DNA of 64,000 nt. Origin: Helicobacter pylori Shi112. Lineage in GTDB: Bacteria; Campylobacterota; Campylobacteria; Campylobacterales; Helicobacteraceae. The stretch lies in NCBI RefSeq assembly GCF_000277405.1, contig NC_017741.1, positions 1,550,001 to 1,614,000 of the forward strand, read 5' to 3'. The translations under genes were made by a program, and so were the position numbers. The notes beneath the pieces were generated by a model. The model did not search any database. It saw only the letters and a list, made by a program, of their open reading frames with translations, and had not been told where the DNA came from. Shown piece by piece: positions 53,240 to 61,336 of this stretch. Numbering within the stretch: the stretch's first letter is position 1; each line of letters starts with the position of its first letter.

Positions 53240-54473
53240 AATCGCTTTAAAGCCTAATAACAAGCATATTACTTACTTTAAAAAAGCTTTTGGGTGCGCT
53301 AGGTTCGCTTATAATTGGGGGTTAGCTAAATGGAAAGAAAACTACCAACTGGGTATTAAAACTAACCATCTACAGCTTAAAAAAGAATTTAACGCTCTTA
53401 AAAAATCGCAATTTAATTTCGTTTATGAAGTAACTAAATACGCCACCCAACAGCCTTTTATCCACTTAAATCTAGCCTTTAATAAGTTTTTTAGGGATTT
53501 GAAAAAAGGTTTAGTGAGTTACCCTAAATTTAAAAAGAAAAGAGAGTTTCAAGGTTCTTTTTATATAGGGGGCGACCAAATTAAAATCATTCAAACAGCT
53601 AATACTGGTTATTTAAAAATACCTAACTTACCACCAATCAAACTCACTGAAAAACTAAGATTTCAAGGCAAAATCAATAACGCTACCATCACTCAAAAGG
53701 GCGATCATTTCTATGTTTCAATCTCTTGTGGTGTTGATGAGAGTGAATACAAACGAACCCATAAACTCCAAGAGAGTCATAATAAACTAGGGGTTGATAT
53801 AGGGATTAAATCCTTTGTGAGTTTGTCTAATGGCTTAAATATCTATGCCCCTAAGCCCTTAGATAAGCTTACTAGAAAGCTTGTAAGAATTAGCAGACAA
53901 CTGAGTAAAAAAATCCACCCAAAAACCAAAGGGGATAAAACCAAGAAATCTAATAATTACTTAAAGCATTCTAAAAAGCTTACCCACTTGCATGAAAAAA
54001 TCGCTAACATCAGACTTGATTTTTTACACAAGCTCACAAGCTCTCTTATAAGACACTCAAACTCGTTTTGTTTAGAGAGTTTGAAAGTCAAAAACATGTT
54101 TAAAAATCACAGGTTGGCTAAATCTTTAAGCGATGTTTCTATGTCTGTGTTTAACACGCTATTAGAGTATAAAGCTAAATACTCTAATAAAGAAATTCTA
54201 AGAGCTGACACTTACTATCCAAGCTCTAAGACTTGTTCTAATTGTCAAAAGGTTAAACAAGATTTAAAACTTAAAGATAGGATTTATCAATGCCTAGAGT
54301 GTGGCTTTGAATTAGATAGAGATATAAACGCTGCTATCAATCTTTTAAAGCATTTAGTAGGTAGAGTTACTGCCGAATTTACGCCTATGGACTTGACAGC
54401 TCTGTTGAATGATTTATCCAAAAATCGTTTAGCAACTAGCAAGGTTGAACTAGGAATACAACAAAAACCCTAA
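53214..54473 (+). CDS. tnpB: IS607 TnpB, RNA-guided nuclease homologue
   Basis: A 419-residue TnpB. The RuvC catalytic triad is present: Asp in LGVDIGIKSFVSLSNG, Glu in CLESLKVKNMF and Asp in CGFELDRDINAAINLL. A C4 zinc finger (CSNCQ... CLEC) sits before the last Asp. All key residues remain, so it should be active. TnpB proteins are ancestors of Cas12 and use an RNA made from the element's right end. It is not needed for IS607 transposition; it is thought to favour element retention. Confidence 0.92.
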   Translation: MSAISITHKIALKPNNKHITYFKKAFGCARFAYNWGLAKWKENYQLGIKTNHLQLKKEFNALKKSQFNFVYEVTKYATQQPFIHLNLAFNKFFRDLKKGLVSYPKFKKKREFQGSFYIGGDQIKIIQTANTGYLKIPNLPPIKLTEKLRFQGKINNATITQKGDHFYVSISCGVDESEYKRTHKLQESHNKLGVDIGIKSFVSLSNGLNIYAPKPLDKLTRKLVRISRQLSKKIHPKTKGDKTKKSNNYLKHSKKLTHLHEKIANIRLDFLHKLTSSLIRHSNSFCLESLKVKNMFKNHRLAKSLSDVSMSVFNTLLEYKAKYSNKEILRADTYYPSSKTCSNCQKVKQDLKLKDRIYQCLECGFELDRDINAAINLLKHLVGRVTAEFTPMDLTALLNDLSKNRLATSKVELGIQQKP

Positions 54474-54540
54474 ATTAAGAGAATTTTATAGCTCTTTATA
54501 GGATTTTATAGGTTTGTAGTAACGGACAGAGACACCCGAA
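54440..54540 (+). ncRNA. Expected TnpB guide (omega/re) RNA region
   Basis: In this family the guide RNA comes from the end of tnpB through the right end, and its last bases are flanking DNA. Here the scaffold would include repeated AT hairpins (TATAGCTCTTTATAGG...) and the guide would begin at GGACAGAGACACCCG after 54523. The RNA itself cannot be proven from sequence. Confidence 0.35.
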
Positions 54541-54590
54541 ATTCTATTGACAACTCAAAGCTAAACATACTAGACTTAAAGGATACAAAG

Positions 54591-54911
54591 ATGCAACAAG
54601 CCTTACAAGACAAAAGCATAAGCCCATGTTTAGTGGATGATTATCGTTATCTAAATAAGGGCATACCGAACTTTTTTGATTATAATATCAAAGACAAAAA
54701 CGAAGCAAAGGAAAGACAAGATGAAAAAGAAAAACTAGCCGATAAGATAGAAAAAGATGAAAAAGACAGCGATGAGTTAAAACACAGCGAAATTGATACA
54801 AAGGACACAACCATGAGCGATGCACCATTTCGCTTTTTAGCATGTTCTACTAAAATTACCCAAAAGAGATTAAAATACTTCTGCGGTAGGAATAGAAAAA
54901 GTCAGCTGTAA
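54591..54911 (+). CDS. Hypothetical charged protein
   Basis: A 106-residue protein with an ordered-looking start (QDKSISPCLVDDYRYLNKGIPNFFDY), a highly charged Lys/Glu/Asp middle likely to be coiled or disordered, and a basic C-terminus (KITQKRLKYFCGRNRK). No homologous domain is recognised. A ribosome site (AAAGGA) precedes the ATG. It is 38 bases before the next gene and probably in the same transcript. Lies in AT-rich DNA that also hosts IS607. Possibly the HP1390 region. Confidence 0.5.
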   Translation: MQQALQDKSISPCLVDDYRYLNKGIPNFFDYNIKDKNEAKERQDEKEKLADKIEKDEKDSDELKHSEIDTKDTTMSDAPFRFLACSTKITQKRLKYFCGRNRKSQL

Positions 54912-54949
54912 TTTGTTAAGTCAAAAAAGACTAATACTAGGAGAAAACA

Positions 54950-55279
54950 ATGAAAATTAAAGCGATTGCTATGGTGCTATTGTTAAGTGGGGCGTTTTGT
55001 TTAGCACATGAAAAAGTGAGCAAGCAAGAATTAGAACACCCCATCACCCAACCGATATACACAGAAGCGCTAATAGACACTTATACTTTTGACTTATCAA
55101 GTCAGCAAACTATAAGAGATATTTATAAGGCAATGTATAGAAACAATGCCATTGCGGTCAGCAATTTGGATAGGGTTACTAAAAATGATGCACTTATTAA
55201 GAATGCTTATAAAAAAATTGACAACTTGGAAAAAAGAATAAGACAGCTAGAGCAACAGCTAAAACAAGCTAAAAAGTAA
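54950..55279 (+). CDS. Small secreted coiled-coil protein
   Basis: A 109-residue protein with a clean signal peptide (AIAMVLLLSGAFCLAHEK; cleavage after LA) and a C-terminal heptad coiled coil (IDNLEKRIRQLEQQLKQAKK). The middle segment (DTYTFDLSSQQTIRDIYKAMYRNN) has no known domain. Ribosome site AGGAG lies seven bases before the ATG. A strong terminator ends the transcript. Periplasmic; function unknown. Confidence 0.65.
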   Translation: MKIKAIAMVLLLSGAFCLAHEKVSKQELEHPITQPIYTEALIDTYTFDLSSQQTIRDIYKAMYRNNAIAVSNLDRVTKNDALIKNAYKKIDNLEKRIRQLEQQLKQAKK

Positions 55280-55287
55280 GCAAAAAA

Positions 55288-55311
55288 ACCCCTATTAACT
55301 AGGGGCGTTTT
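55288..55311 (+). terminator. Intrinsic terminator
   Basis: CCCCTA (55288-55293), loop TTAAC, TAGGGG (55299-55304), then CG and five Ts. It ends the transcript of the secreted coiled-coil protein. Confidence 0.85.
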
Positions 55312-55363
55312 TATCTTAAAAAACAAACTATGCGGTTATTATAACATAATTTTTTATTTCTGT

Positions 55364-55369
55364 TATAAT
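55364..55369 (+). promoter_or_regulatory. -10 element of a leaderless small gene
   Basis: TATAAT ends seven bases before the ATG at 55376, with no ribosome site. Confidence 0.55.
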
Positions 55370-55375
55370 GTAGAT

Positions 55376-55573
55376 ATGAGCATGAATAATAAAGATAACG
55401 ACGAAGTCAATATCATACAAGAATACAAAAAGATATACGATGAGTGCGAAGTCCAAGACAAGATAAAAGTGCTAGGCAATATTCAGAAGTATCAAATGGA
55501 TATGCTAAAGATTATCCGTAATCAAACCCAATTAAACAATTTTCGTTTAACTGGTTGCTTTTATGATATTTAA
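55376..55573 (+). CDS. Small acidic hypothetical protein
   Basis: A 65-residue helical protein rich in Asp, Glu, Lys and Asn (EVNIIQEYKKIYDECEVQDK, then IKVLGNIQKYQMDMLKII). Promoter position makes it leaderless from 55376; a second ATG two codons in is possible. Its 3' end overlaps the end of dnaQ by 27 bases on the other strand. No domain recognised. Confidence 0.5.
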   Translation: MSMNNKDNDEVNIIQEYKKIYDECEVQDKIKVLGNIQKYQMDMLKIIRNQTQLNNFRLTGCFYDI

Positions 55574-56410
55574 CAAACCCTTTGTCCTCTCAAAAAGAGG
55601 AAATGGCGCTAGAGTCTCCTGGTGTCTGGCTCTTGGGGGCCTTTTGATCAAGGTGTTAGCGCATTTGGAAAAATCAATCAAATCCATTGTTGTTTTGATG
55701 TAACTGGGCAAGTTTAATAAGCATATTTCAAAGAGCTTATAGCTCGCTAAAGCGTCCGCGTAGGCTCTGTGGCTGACTTCTATACCAAACCCTAAAAGCT
55801 CTTTTAAAAAGCTCAAAGAATAACGCATGGACAAAATGGCTCGTTTGGATAAATCCAAAGTGCAAAGCTTTAAATTCAATAAGGGGCAATGCAATTTTTC
55901 TACAAAATAACGCCCTAAAAAATTGTAATCAAAATTAGCGTTATGGGCTACAAACACGCTATTGCCTAAAAAAAGCCGCAATTCTTGCAAGGCTTCATGC
56001 ACGCTTGGGGCGTTTAGGGTGTCTTCATAAGTGATGCCTGTAAGCTCAGCGATATAATCAGGAACGCTTTTGACTTTCACAAGGGTTTCAAAACGATTGA
56101 TGATTTCCCCCCCCTTCACTTGCACAGCTCCGATTTCTAAAATCTCATGTTTTAGGGGGCAAGAGCCGGTGGTTTCTAAATCAATAAAGGAAAAAACCTC
56201 ATCTTTAAGGGGGGTTTTAAGGTTTTTGAGCGTGATTAAATTTTCACTCGTTTCTACGAAATTAAGCCCGCACGCTTTTAAATATTCCAAATTGACTTCA
56301 TCATAAATAAGGCGAGAGAGCGATTTTTCTAGCATGCCCAAGCTTAAATCCTGGTGCTTTAAGCGAGCGATTAGGGCTTGAATGTCTTTATGCAAGAGGC
56401 TGTCTGACAT
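55547..56410 (-). CDS. dnaQ: DNA polymerase III epsilon-like 3'-5' exonuclease
   Basis: A 287-residue DEDD exonuclease. ExoI is SFIDLETTGSCPLKHEILEIGAVQV, ExoII FVAHNANFDYNFLGRYF, ExoIII HRAYADALASYKLFE (DEDDh type). The N-terminal ~75 residues are extra. The frame is open to 56518 but ATG 56410, inside the rpe end, begins MSDSLLHKDIQAL and is the more likely start. A G8 run (56107-56114) is in frame. Equivalent to HP1387. Overlaps rpe by 23 bases. Confidence 0.87.
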   Translation of the reverse strand: MSDSLLHKDIQALIARLKHQDLSLGMLEKSLSRLIYDEVNLEYLKACGLNFVETSENLITLKNLKTPLKDEVFSFIDLETTGSCPLKHEILEIGAVQVKGGEIINRFETLVKVKSVPDYIAELTGITYEDTLNAPSVHEALQELRLFLGNSVFVAHNANFDYNFLGRYFVEKLHCPLLNLKLCTLDLSKRAILSMRYSLSFLKELLGFGIEVSHRAYADALASYKLFEICLLNLPSYIKTTMDLIDFSKCANTLIKRPPRARHQETLAPFPLFERTKGLLNIIKATS

Positions 56411-57041
56411 TCTGTAAGCCTTCAATAGCCAGCTTACGATCTTTAGATTTAAAAATATAACTCCCTGAAACCACCACATCCACGCCCGCTTGCTGGAGTT
56501 CAAAGATATTTTTATCATTCACGCCCCCATCCACTTCTAAAAGACAGCTAGGGTTGTAACGCTTGATCAATTCTTTAACTTTTAAGCATTTTTCTAGCAC
56601 CAGATCTAAAAACTTCTGCCCGCCAAAGCCTGGATTCACGCTCATTAAAAGCACTAGCCCCACGCTTTCTAGCAAGTATTTAAGGCTTTCTTCATGCGTG
56701 TGGGGGTTTAGAACAACACCTGGCGTGATGCCTGCATTTTTAATGAGTTGCAACACCCTATGGGGGTGTTTTTCATTTTCTGCATGAATGCTAATGATTT
56801 GCGGGTTTAAAGGGGCGAACAATCCCACAAAAAAGCTCGCATTTTCTACCATTAAATGCACATCTAAAGGCACTTTGCTTATTTGAGTAACCTTCTCTAA
56901 AACCACAGGTCCCATGGTTAAATTAGGCACATAATGCCCATCCATCACATCCACATGCAAAAAATCAGCGTTACTCACGCTCTCTATCTCTTTGGCTAAA
57001 TGCATAAAATCAGCGCTCAAAAGGCTCGGAGCTACTTTCAA
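56388..57041 (-). CDS. rpe: Ribulose-phosphate 3-epimerase
   Basis: A 217-residue TIM-barrel enzyme of the pentose phosphate pathway. The start VAPSLLSADFMHLAKEI, the metal ligands in HVDVMDGHYVPNLTMGP, the VLLMSVNPGFGGQKF loop and LEVDGGVNDKNI are all standard Rpe signatures. Length is normal. It overlaps the dnaQ start, indicating an operon. Equivalent to HP1386. Confidence 0.95.
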   Translation of the reverse strand: MKVAPSLLSADFMHLAKEIESVSNADFLHVDVMDGHYVPNLTMGPVVLEKVTQISKVPLDVHLMVENASFFVGLFAPLNPQIISIHAENEKHPHRVLQLIKNAGITPGVVLNPHTHEESLKYLLESVGLVLLMSVNPGFGGQKFLDLVLEKCLKVKELIKRYNPSCLLEVDGGVNDKNIFELQQAGVDVVVSGSYIFKSKDRKLAIEGLQNVRQPLA

Positions 57042-57111
57042 AATACTTCCCTATTTCCAATGTTTTCAAGTAAAATATTAGCATCTTTAATCAAATCATA
57101 AAAGGGTTTTT

Positions 57112-57984
57112 ATGGATTACAAACATTTTAAAGGCAAGCATGCAAACATCGTTATAGAAATCATTAGTCTTTTAGAAAAAGGGGTTAAAAAAGCCCAAGA
57201 GATTTTAGAAAAGCCAGACGCTGGGAGTTACACCAAGCTAGAAAACAGCAGCGGGGATACGCCCATTAAAGCGGATTTAGCCCTAGACAAATTTTTAGAA
57301 GAAAATTTTTTGAGTTTAGAAAATGTGAAAAGCGTTTTTAGCGAAGAAAAAGAAACGCCCGTTACTAAAGAAAACGGCTCTTATTTGATCGCTTATGATC
57401 CCTTAGACGGGAGTTCAGTGATGGAGGCGAATTTCTTAGTGGGCACGATTATAGGGGTTTATGAAAAGGATTATAAGGCGCAAAATTTAGCCGCCAGCCT
57501 TTATGTGGTTTTTGGGCATAAAGTAGAACTAGTGGTGGCTTTAGAAGAAGTTTATCGTTACGGGTTTTACCAGAACAAGTTTCATTTTATAGAAACCATT
57601 GTTTTAGAAAATAAGGGTAAGATCATCGCTAGCGGAGGCAATCAAAAGGATTTTTCTTCGGGCTTAAAAAAGGCTTTAGAAGGGTTTTTTGCAGAAAATT
57701 ACCGCTTGCGATACTCAGGATCTATGGTGGCTGATGTCCATCATGTGTTGATTAAAAAAGGCGGAATGTTTTCCTACCCGCAAAAGAAATTGCGAAAGCT
57801 TTTTGAAGTCTTTCCTTTAGCCTTGATGGTTGAAAAAGCTAGAGGGGAAGCGTTTTATTTTGATAAGGGGGTTAAAAAGCGCCTGCTAGATCAAAGCGTA
57901 GAAAGCTATCATGAAAAAAGCGAATGCTATTTGACTAGCCAGCATGAAGCTCACATTTTAGAAAAATATTTAAAGGGAGAATGA
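57112..57984 (+). CDS. fbp: Fructose-1,6-bisphosphatase
   Basis: A 290-residue class I FBPase, key to gluconeogenesis. Metal-site motifs: VFSEEKE (Glu), AYDPLDGSSVMEANF (DPLDGSS), and the substrate-binding RYSGSMVADVHHVLIKKGGMFSYP. It is shorter than E. coli Fbp (332) but complete. It overlaps the next small gene by four bases. Divergent from rpe. Equivalent to HP1385. Confidence 0.93.
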   Translation: MDYKHFKGKHANIVIEIISLLEKGVKKAQEILEKPDAGSYTKLENSSGDTPIKADLALDKFLEENFLSLENVKSVFSEEKETPVTKENGSYLIAYDPLDGSSVMEANFLVGTIIGVYEKDYKAQNLAASLYVVFGHKVELVVALEEVYRYGFYQNKFHFIETIVLENKGKIIASGGNQKDFSSGLKKALEGFFAENYRLRYSGSMVADVHHVLIKKGGMFSYPQKKLRKLFEVFPLALMVEKARGEAFYFDKGVKKRLLDQSVESYHEKSECYLTSQHEAHILEKYLKGE

Positions 57985-58187
57985 TGCCAAATAGCGCTAA
58001 AAAATTAGAATATGAAGAGCGTTTTAATGACGCTCTTTTGAAATTGCAAGCATGCCAAGAAGAAAAACAAGTAGCGAGTTGCTTGAAATGCGAGAAGGTT
58101 TTAAATTGCGAGATTCGCAACAGCTATGTGAATGCGGCTTATGAGAGCATGAGTTTGGGCGAAGCGGGCGGGTTTGATTTTAATTAA
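57981..58187 (+). CDS. Small cysteine-containing conserved protein
   Basis: A 68-residue protein with CLKCEKVLNC preceded by another Cys (QACQEEKQVASC), a possible zinc-binding knuckle, and the C-terminus AYESMSLGEAGGFDFN. Coupled to fbp by ATGA overlap. Found as a conserved small gene after fbp in Helicobacter (HP1384 region). Function unknown. Confidence 0.7.
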   Translation: MMPNSAKKLEYEERFNDALLKLQACQEEKQVASCLKCEKVLNCEIRNSYVNAAYESMSLGEAGGFDFN

Positions 58188-58199
58188 AATGGGCTTAAA

Positions 58200-59096
58200 A
58201 TGGTTAGTAACACTACCTTGCAAAAGAATTTAGACGCTTTTTACACCCACCCCAAAATCGCGCGATTTTGTTTGGATTTATTAAAAGATCTCATCAATCA
58301 AAATCTAGGGCTAGGCTTAAATGCATTCCATTTTTTAGAGCCAAGTGCAGGGAGTGGGAGCTTTGTTGGCGCGTTAAAAGGATTAGGGATTGCTGATTGT
58401 CTCGCCCTTGATATTGCCCCTAAAGCTCAAGGCATTCAACAAAAAGATTATTTGTTGGAATTGATTGAGTTTAACAAAAAGCGTGTCATTATTGGCAACC
58501 CTCCTTTTGGGCACAGAGGGAAATTAGCCCTAGATTTTTTAAACAAATCTTTGAATGAAGCGCCTATTGTAGCGTTTATTTTGCCCAATTTATTCAAACG
58601 CTATTCTGTTCAAAAACACATTGATAAGCGTGCAAAATTGGTTTTAAACGCTGATTTAGAAAAAAACGCTTTTATTTTTAATGAACGACCCTATGATGTG
58701 AAATGCGTTTTTCAAATCTATATGCATAAAAATATCGCCCTAAATCTTAAAGACGAACGGATCGTTGCACCCCCAAAAATCCGCCATAATGACTTCATCA
58801 CTTATATTCATAACAACACGCCACACACCCTTAAATATTTCAACAAAGAAAAATACCAATGGGATTTTGCGGTGGTAAGGCAAGGCTTTTATGATTACAA
58901 CGAAAAGATCACCAATGCAAATTTACTGATTAAAAACCGACAATATTTTTTTATTAAAGCCCACTCTAAAGAAGCTTTAAGGATTATCCACAAAATTGAT
59001 TTCAACAAACTTGCTCACAAAAACACGCAAGTTTTAGGGTTTTCTACTTATGATTTTGTGGAAGAATATTGCAAATTAAAGGAAATGCATGCTTGA
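58200..59096 (+). CDS. Type II adenine DNA methyltransferase
   Basis: A 298-residue methyltransferase. Motif I is FLEPSAGSGSFVGALKG and motif IV is VIIGNPPFGHRGKLALDFL, so it methylates an exocyclic amino group, very likely adenine N6. Between the motifs lies LALDIAPKA (motif II). It overlaps the following nuclease gene by eight bases. Together they form a compact type II R-M unit that protects and cuts one DNA sequence; the sequence cannot be inferred. Confidence 0.85.
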   Translation: MVSNTTLQKNLDAFYTHPKIARFCLDLLKDLINQNLGLGLNAFHFLEPSAGSGSFVGALKGLGIADCLALDIAPKAQGIQQKDYLLELIEFNKKRVIIGNPPFGHRGKLALDFLNKSLNEAPIVAFILPNLFKRYSVQKHIDKRAKLVLNADLEKNAFIFNERPYDVKCVFQIYMHKNIALNLKDERIVAPPKIRHNDFITYIHNNTPHTLKYFNKEKYQWDFAVVRQGFYDYNEKITNANLLIKNRQYFFIKAHSKEALRIIHKIDFNKLAHKNTQVLGFSTYDFVEEYCKLKEMHA

Positions 59097-59820
59097 AAAA
59101 GTGTTTCAAGAAATTACCAATAAAAGAAAGTTTTTTGCAAGTTCTAGCACAGGAGAGCAGTTTGAAAACAAATTTAGGAATGAATTAAAAAAACACTTTA
59201 GCGAAATCAACGGCGATTTAATAGAAGGGTTAAGCCATATTGAAGAAAAGCCTAATAAGGAAATCAAAACCACTTTTAACCAACTCAAAAAGCAAGTTTT
59301 AGAGAAAAATCACCCAGAAACCCTTAAAAACCCTTTTTCAAAGCTTACAAGCCATTTTTTATACCAACCTTTTGGCTCACAAAATTACCCTGATTTTTTA
59401 GTTTTTCTTTTTGATGATGTGGTGGGGATTGAAATCAAGTTTTCTAAAAACGATAAGGGTGAAAAAAATCTTCAAACATCTCGCCCCATGTGGAATTCAA
59501 ACCTGCCTAAACCCAATGCGATTTATGTGTATGGAGTCGCTAATGCAAACATCACTTTTTTTAAAGGCTCAGATATTTTGAGTTATGAAACCAGAGAGGT
59601 CTTGCTCAAGTATTTTGATACTTTAGATAAAGATGAAGAAAGTTTGAAAAACGCCTTAAAGGATTTAGAAAACCCTTTTGGGTTTGCCCCCTACATCAGA
59701 AAAGCTTATGAGCATAAAAAGGAATTTTCTAACCACTACCAGATTGAAAGCTTCTTTTCGCCCACCCGCATTTTAAGAGAGCAGAATGTCTTGAAATTTT
59801 TGAAAACGCTCACTCATTAG
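59089..59820 (+). CDS. Type II restriction endonuclease
   Basis: A 243-residue protein with a PD-(D/E)xK site in NYPDFLVFLFDDVVGIEIKFSKN (about residues 102-125), followed by WNSNLPKPNAIYVYGVAN. It is translated by coupling from the methyltransferase gene. The frame is complete, so the pair is probably active. No specific isoschizomer is recognised. Confidence 0.8.
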   Translation: MLEKVFQEITNKRKFFASSSTGEQFENKFRNELKKHFSEINGDLIEGLSHIEEKPNKEIKTTFNQLKKQVLEKNHPETLKNPFSKLTSHFLYQPFGSQNYPDFLVFLFDDVVGIEIKFSKNDKGEKNLQTSRPMWNSNLPKPNAIYVYGVANANITFFKGSDILSYETREVLLKYFDTLDKDEESLKNALKDLENPFGFAPYIRKAYEHKKEFSNHYQIESFFSPTRILREQNVLKFLKTLTH

Positions 59821-59841
59821 CATATTTGCACCCATTTATTT

Positions 59842-59856
59842 CTTGTAAAATACAAG
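59842..59856. repeat. Palindrome upstream of the YafQ-type toxin-antitoxin pair
   Basis: CTTGTA-AAA-TACAAG, six-base arms, lies 37 bases before the -10 of the antitoxin gene. It may be a terminator for the R-M pair or an operator; no clear T run follows. Confidence 0.35.
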
Positions 59857-59892
59857 TAATTTTAGTTTAGCATGGATTGGTTAAAGTTTAGA

Positions 59893-59898
59893 TATAAT
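59893..59898 (+). promoter_or_regulatory. -10 element of the toxin-antitoxin operon
   Basis: TATAAT 36 bases before the antitoxin ATG; a ribosome site AAGGAG lies six bases before that ATG. Confidence 0.6.
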
Positions 59899-59933
59899 GG
59901 GCTTACAATGATTGTTTAATACAAGGAGATGAG

Positions 59934-60212
59934 ATGTTAAAAGATGCAGAAATAGGAGTTAAATTTTATAAAGAATTTGGCAAATTAGAAAAACAATTAG
60001 TTAAATATCAAAATAAGGTTTTAGAAATTAAAAAACAAATGAGAGAGATTAAAAAGCAATATTCTCAAGCCAAGAAAGATGAGAAAAAGGCTAAAAATCT
60101 AGAGACTTTACAAGCGATTAGAGATGTAGAAAGTGGGGCTAATTTTACAAAAATTGATAGTTTAGATGAACTTACTAATGAGTTAAAAAGAGAGATACAT
60201 GCTGGATATTGA
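59934..60212 (+). CDS. Antitoxin of a YafQ/RelE-type pair
   Basis: A 92-residue protein with a long charged helix (residues 15-60, lysine-rich) and a C-terminal ETLQAIRDVESGANFTKIDS then LDELTNEL, the form of DinJ/RelB-type antitoxin tails that wrap the toxin. It precedes and overlaps the toxin by 14 bases, the classic order. The N-terminal part lacks a clear ribbon-helix-helix and may be a Helicobacter variant, as in HP0893/HP0895. Confidence 0.75.
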   Translation: MLKDAEIGVKFYKEFGKLEKQLVKYQNKVLEIKKQMREIKKQYSQAKKDEKKAKNLETLQAIRDVESGANFTKIDSLDELTNELKREIHAGY

Positions 60213-60465
60213 ATACCACAATATGTTTAGAAAAGACTACAAAAAGTATCTCAAAAATGGCTTTGATAATAAGCTACTTGATGAAGTAGTTTTAAAATTA
60301 AGACAACAAAAACCACTAGATCCAAAGTATAAAGACCACATATTAAAAGGTGAGTGGTATCCTTGTAGAGAGTGCCACATTAAGCCTGATGTTTTGTTGG
60401 TTTATATAGTCAAAAATAACGCTCTTTGGCTGCTTAGGTTAGGTAGCCATAGCGAGTTGTTTTAA
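60199..60465 (+). CDS. YafQ-type mRNA interferase toxin (HP0892/HP0894 paralogue)
   Basis: An 88-residue RelE-superfamily toxin. It closely follows HP0894 and HP0892 of 26695 as remembered: FRKDYKKYLKNGFDNKLLDE, the DHILKGEWYPCRECHIKPD core (catalytic-type Glu-His) and a final LLRLGSHSELF. HP0894-type toxins cleave mRNA. Intact; encoded in an AT-rich island with other decayed toxin-antitoxin genes, so probably acquired horizontally. Confidence 0.87.
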   Translation: MLDIEYHNMFRKDYKKYLKNGFDNKLLDEVVLKLRQQKPLDPKYKDHILKGEWYPCRECHIKPDVLLVYIVKNNALWLLRLGSHSELF

Positions 60466-60625
60466 GGTTCGGATCGCGCTAATTCTGCTGTTAAATCCAC
60501 TCATAGTCCGCCTTTAAATCGTTTTTGAGCGTGATTTCTTGCTGATCTAATGTTTTTGTAATTACTTGTTTTAATCCGGCTCTCTGTCGCTTCCAAATAA
60601 GGCAACCTAAAATGTGGCAAGTAAA

Positions 60626-60754
60626 TTAAATCTGTTCTATTTTTTCTATCAAAAAATCATAAGCGTTTGAAGAAAGTTCTTTATAGCGTGAAACAGGTTC
60701 TACTATTTCTATTTCCAAACAATAACGCTTTTTGTCTAGCTCTTTTAGAGAATT
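60626..60754 (-). pseudogene. Remnant coding fragment
   Basis: After the AbiEii-like stop there is an open fragment without a start: LDKKRYCLEIEIVEPVSRYK and then ELSSNAYDFLIEKIEQI before TAA. Its codon use looks like real coding DNA, but it has no beginning and no recognised family. The rest of 60466-60625 shows nothing I can assign. Confidence 0.3.
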
Positions 60755-61336
60755 TTAAAAAATCAGTAAGTCTTGTTTGGTTATCTTTTGATCGTTTAAG
60801 AGCTGATCAAACAAGCCATCATTATGATGTAAAGCCACTGATATGTCAAAAATATCCCTTGTTTTATTGTCAGTTTTTCTAAAAGTAATCTTTTTAGCGA
60901 TAATGTTTTCTAGACTTTCCACATAAATATCAAAAGAGAAAATCTTTTTAGAATCATCAATATACCCCTCATTACTAGTGCAATCTAACAGAATGTCTAT
61001 TTTAATGTTGTCCTTATTGGTTACACCTATGTGATTGTGTTGATCTATATATCTAGCGCTGTCAAAATGACTGCAATCATCTATCCATAGCTTAGGGCTA
61101 AAAAATCCTAAGTATTGAGCGTCATTAACAAACAAATCAATATCAAAACTTAGTCTATGTTGGAAGTAATACATGCTCAAAGCTGTGCCACCGCCAAACT
61201 TAATCATACTAGGCTTAAGCCCTAAATTCAAAGCATTTTTAATGATAGGATAAAATTGTTCTAAGGCTTTTATTTGAGTTTGGAAGTTATTTTTAACAAA
61301 ATTAATCTCACTGATAGGGATTGATGGATAGAACAT
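60755..61336 (-). CDS. AbiEii-like nucleotidyltransferase
   Basis: A 193-residue protein of the AbiEii/DUF1814 family. The nucleotidyltransferase signature is FGGGTALSMYYFQHRLSFDI followed by DLF, with KIDILLD giving the third acidic residue, and a later IIAKKITFRKTDNKTRDIFD typical of the family. AbiEii-type toxins modify tRNA or other targets and act in phage defence and type IV toxin-antitoxin systems. At 193 aa it is shorter than AbiEii (~300). It overlaps the upstream small gene by 29 bases. Confidence 0.8.
   Translation of the reverse strand: MFYPSIPISEINFVKNNFQTQIKALEQFYPIIKNALNLGLKPSMIKFGGGTALSMYYFQHRLSFDIDLFVNDAQYLGFFSPKLWIDDCSHFDSARYIDQHNHIGVTNKDNIKIDILLDCTSNEGYIDDSKKIFSFDIYVESLENIIAKKITFRKTDNKTRDIFDISVALHHNDGLFDQLLNDQKITKQDLLIF

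Larger units (their letters stand above)
52498..54523 (+). mobile_element. IS607, complete
   Basis: About 2.03 kb, the length of IS607. The left end begins GTTACAAACAG and the right end is its partial inverse (..TTTGTAGTAAC), both sharing GTTAC, ACAAAC and AAAATCC. It is flanked on each side by GG, with no longer target duplication, as expected for this serine-recombinase element, which inserts at GG. It carries tnpA and tnpB overlapping by 26 bases, both intact. It has split a tiny ORF after HP1391. Confidence 0.92.
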
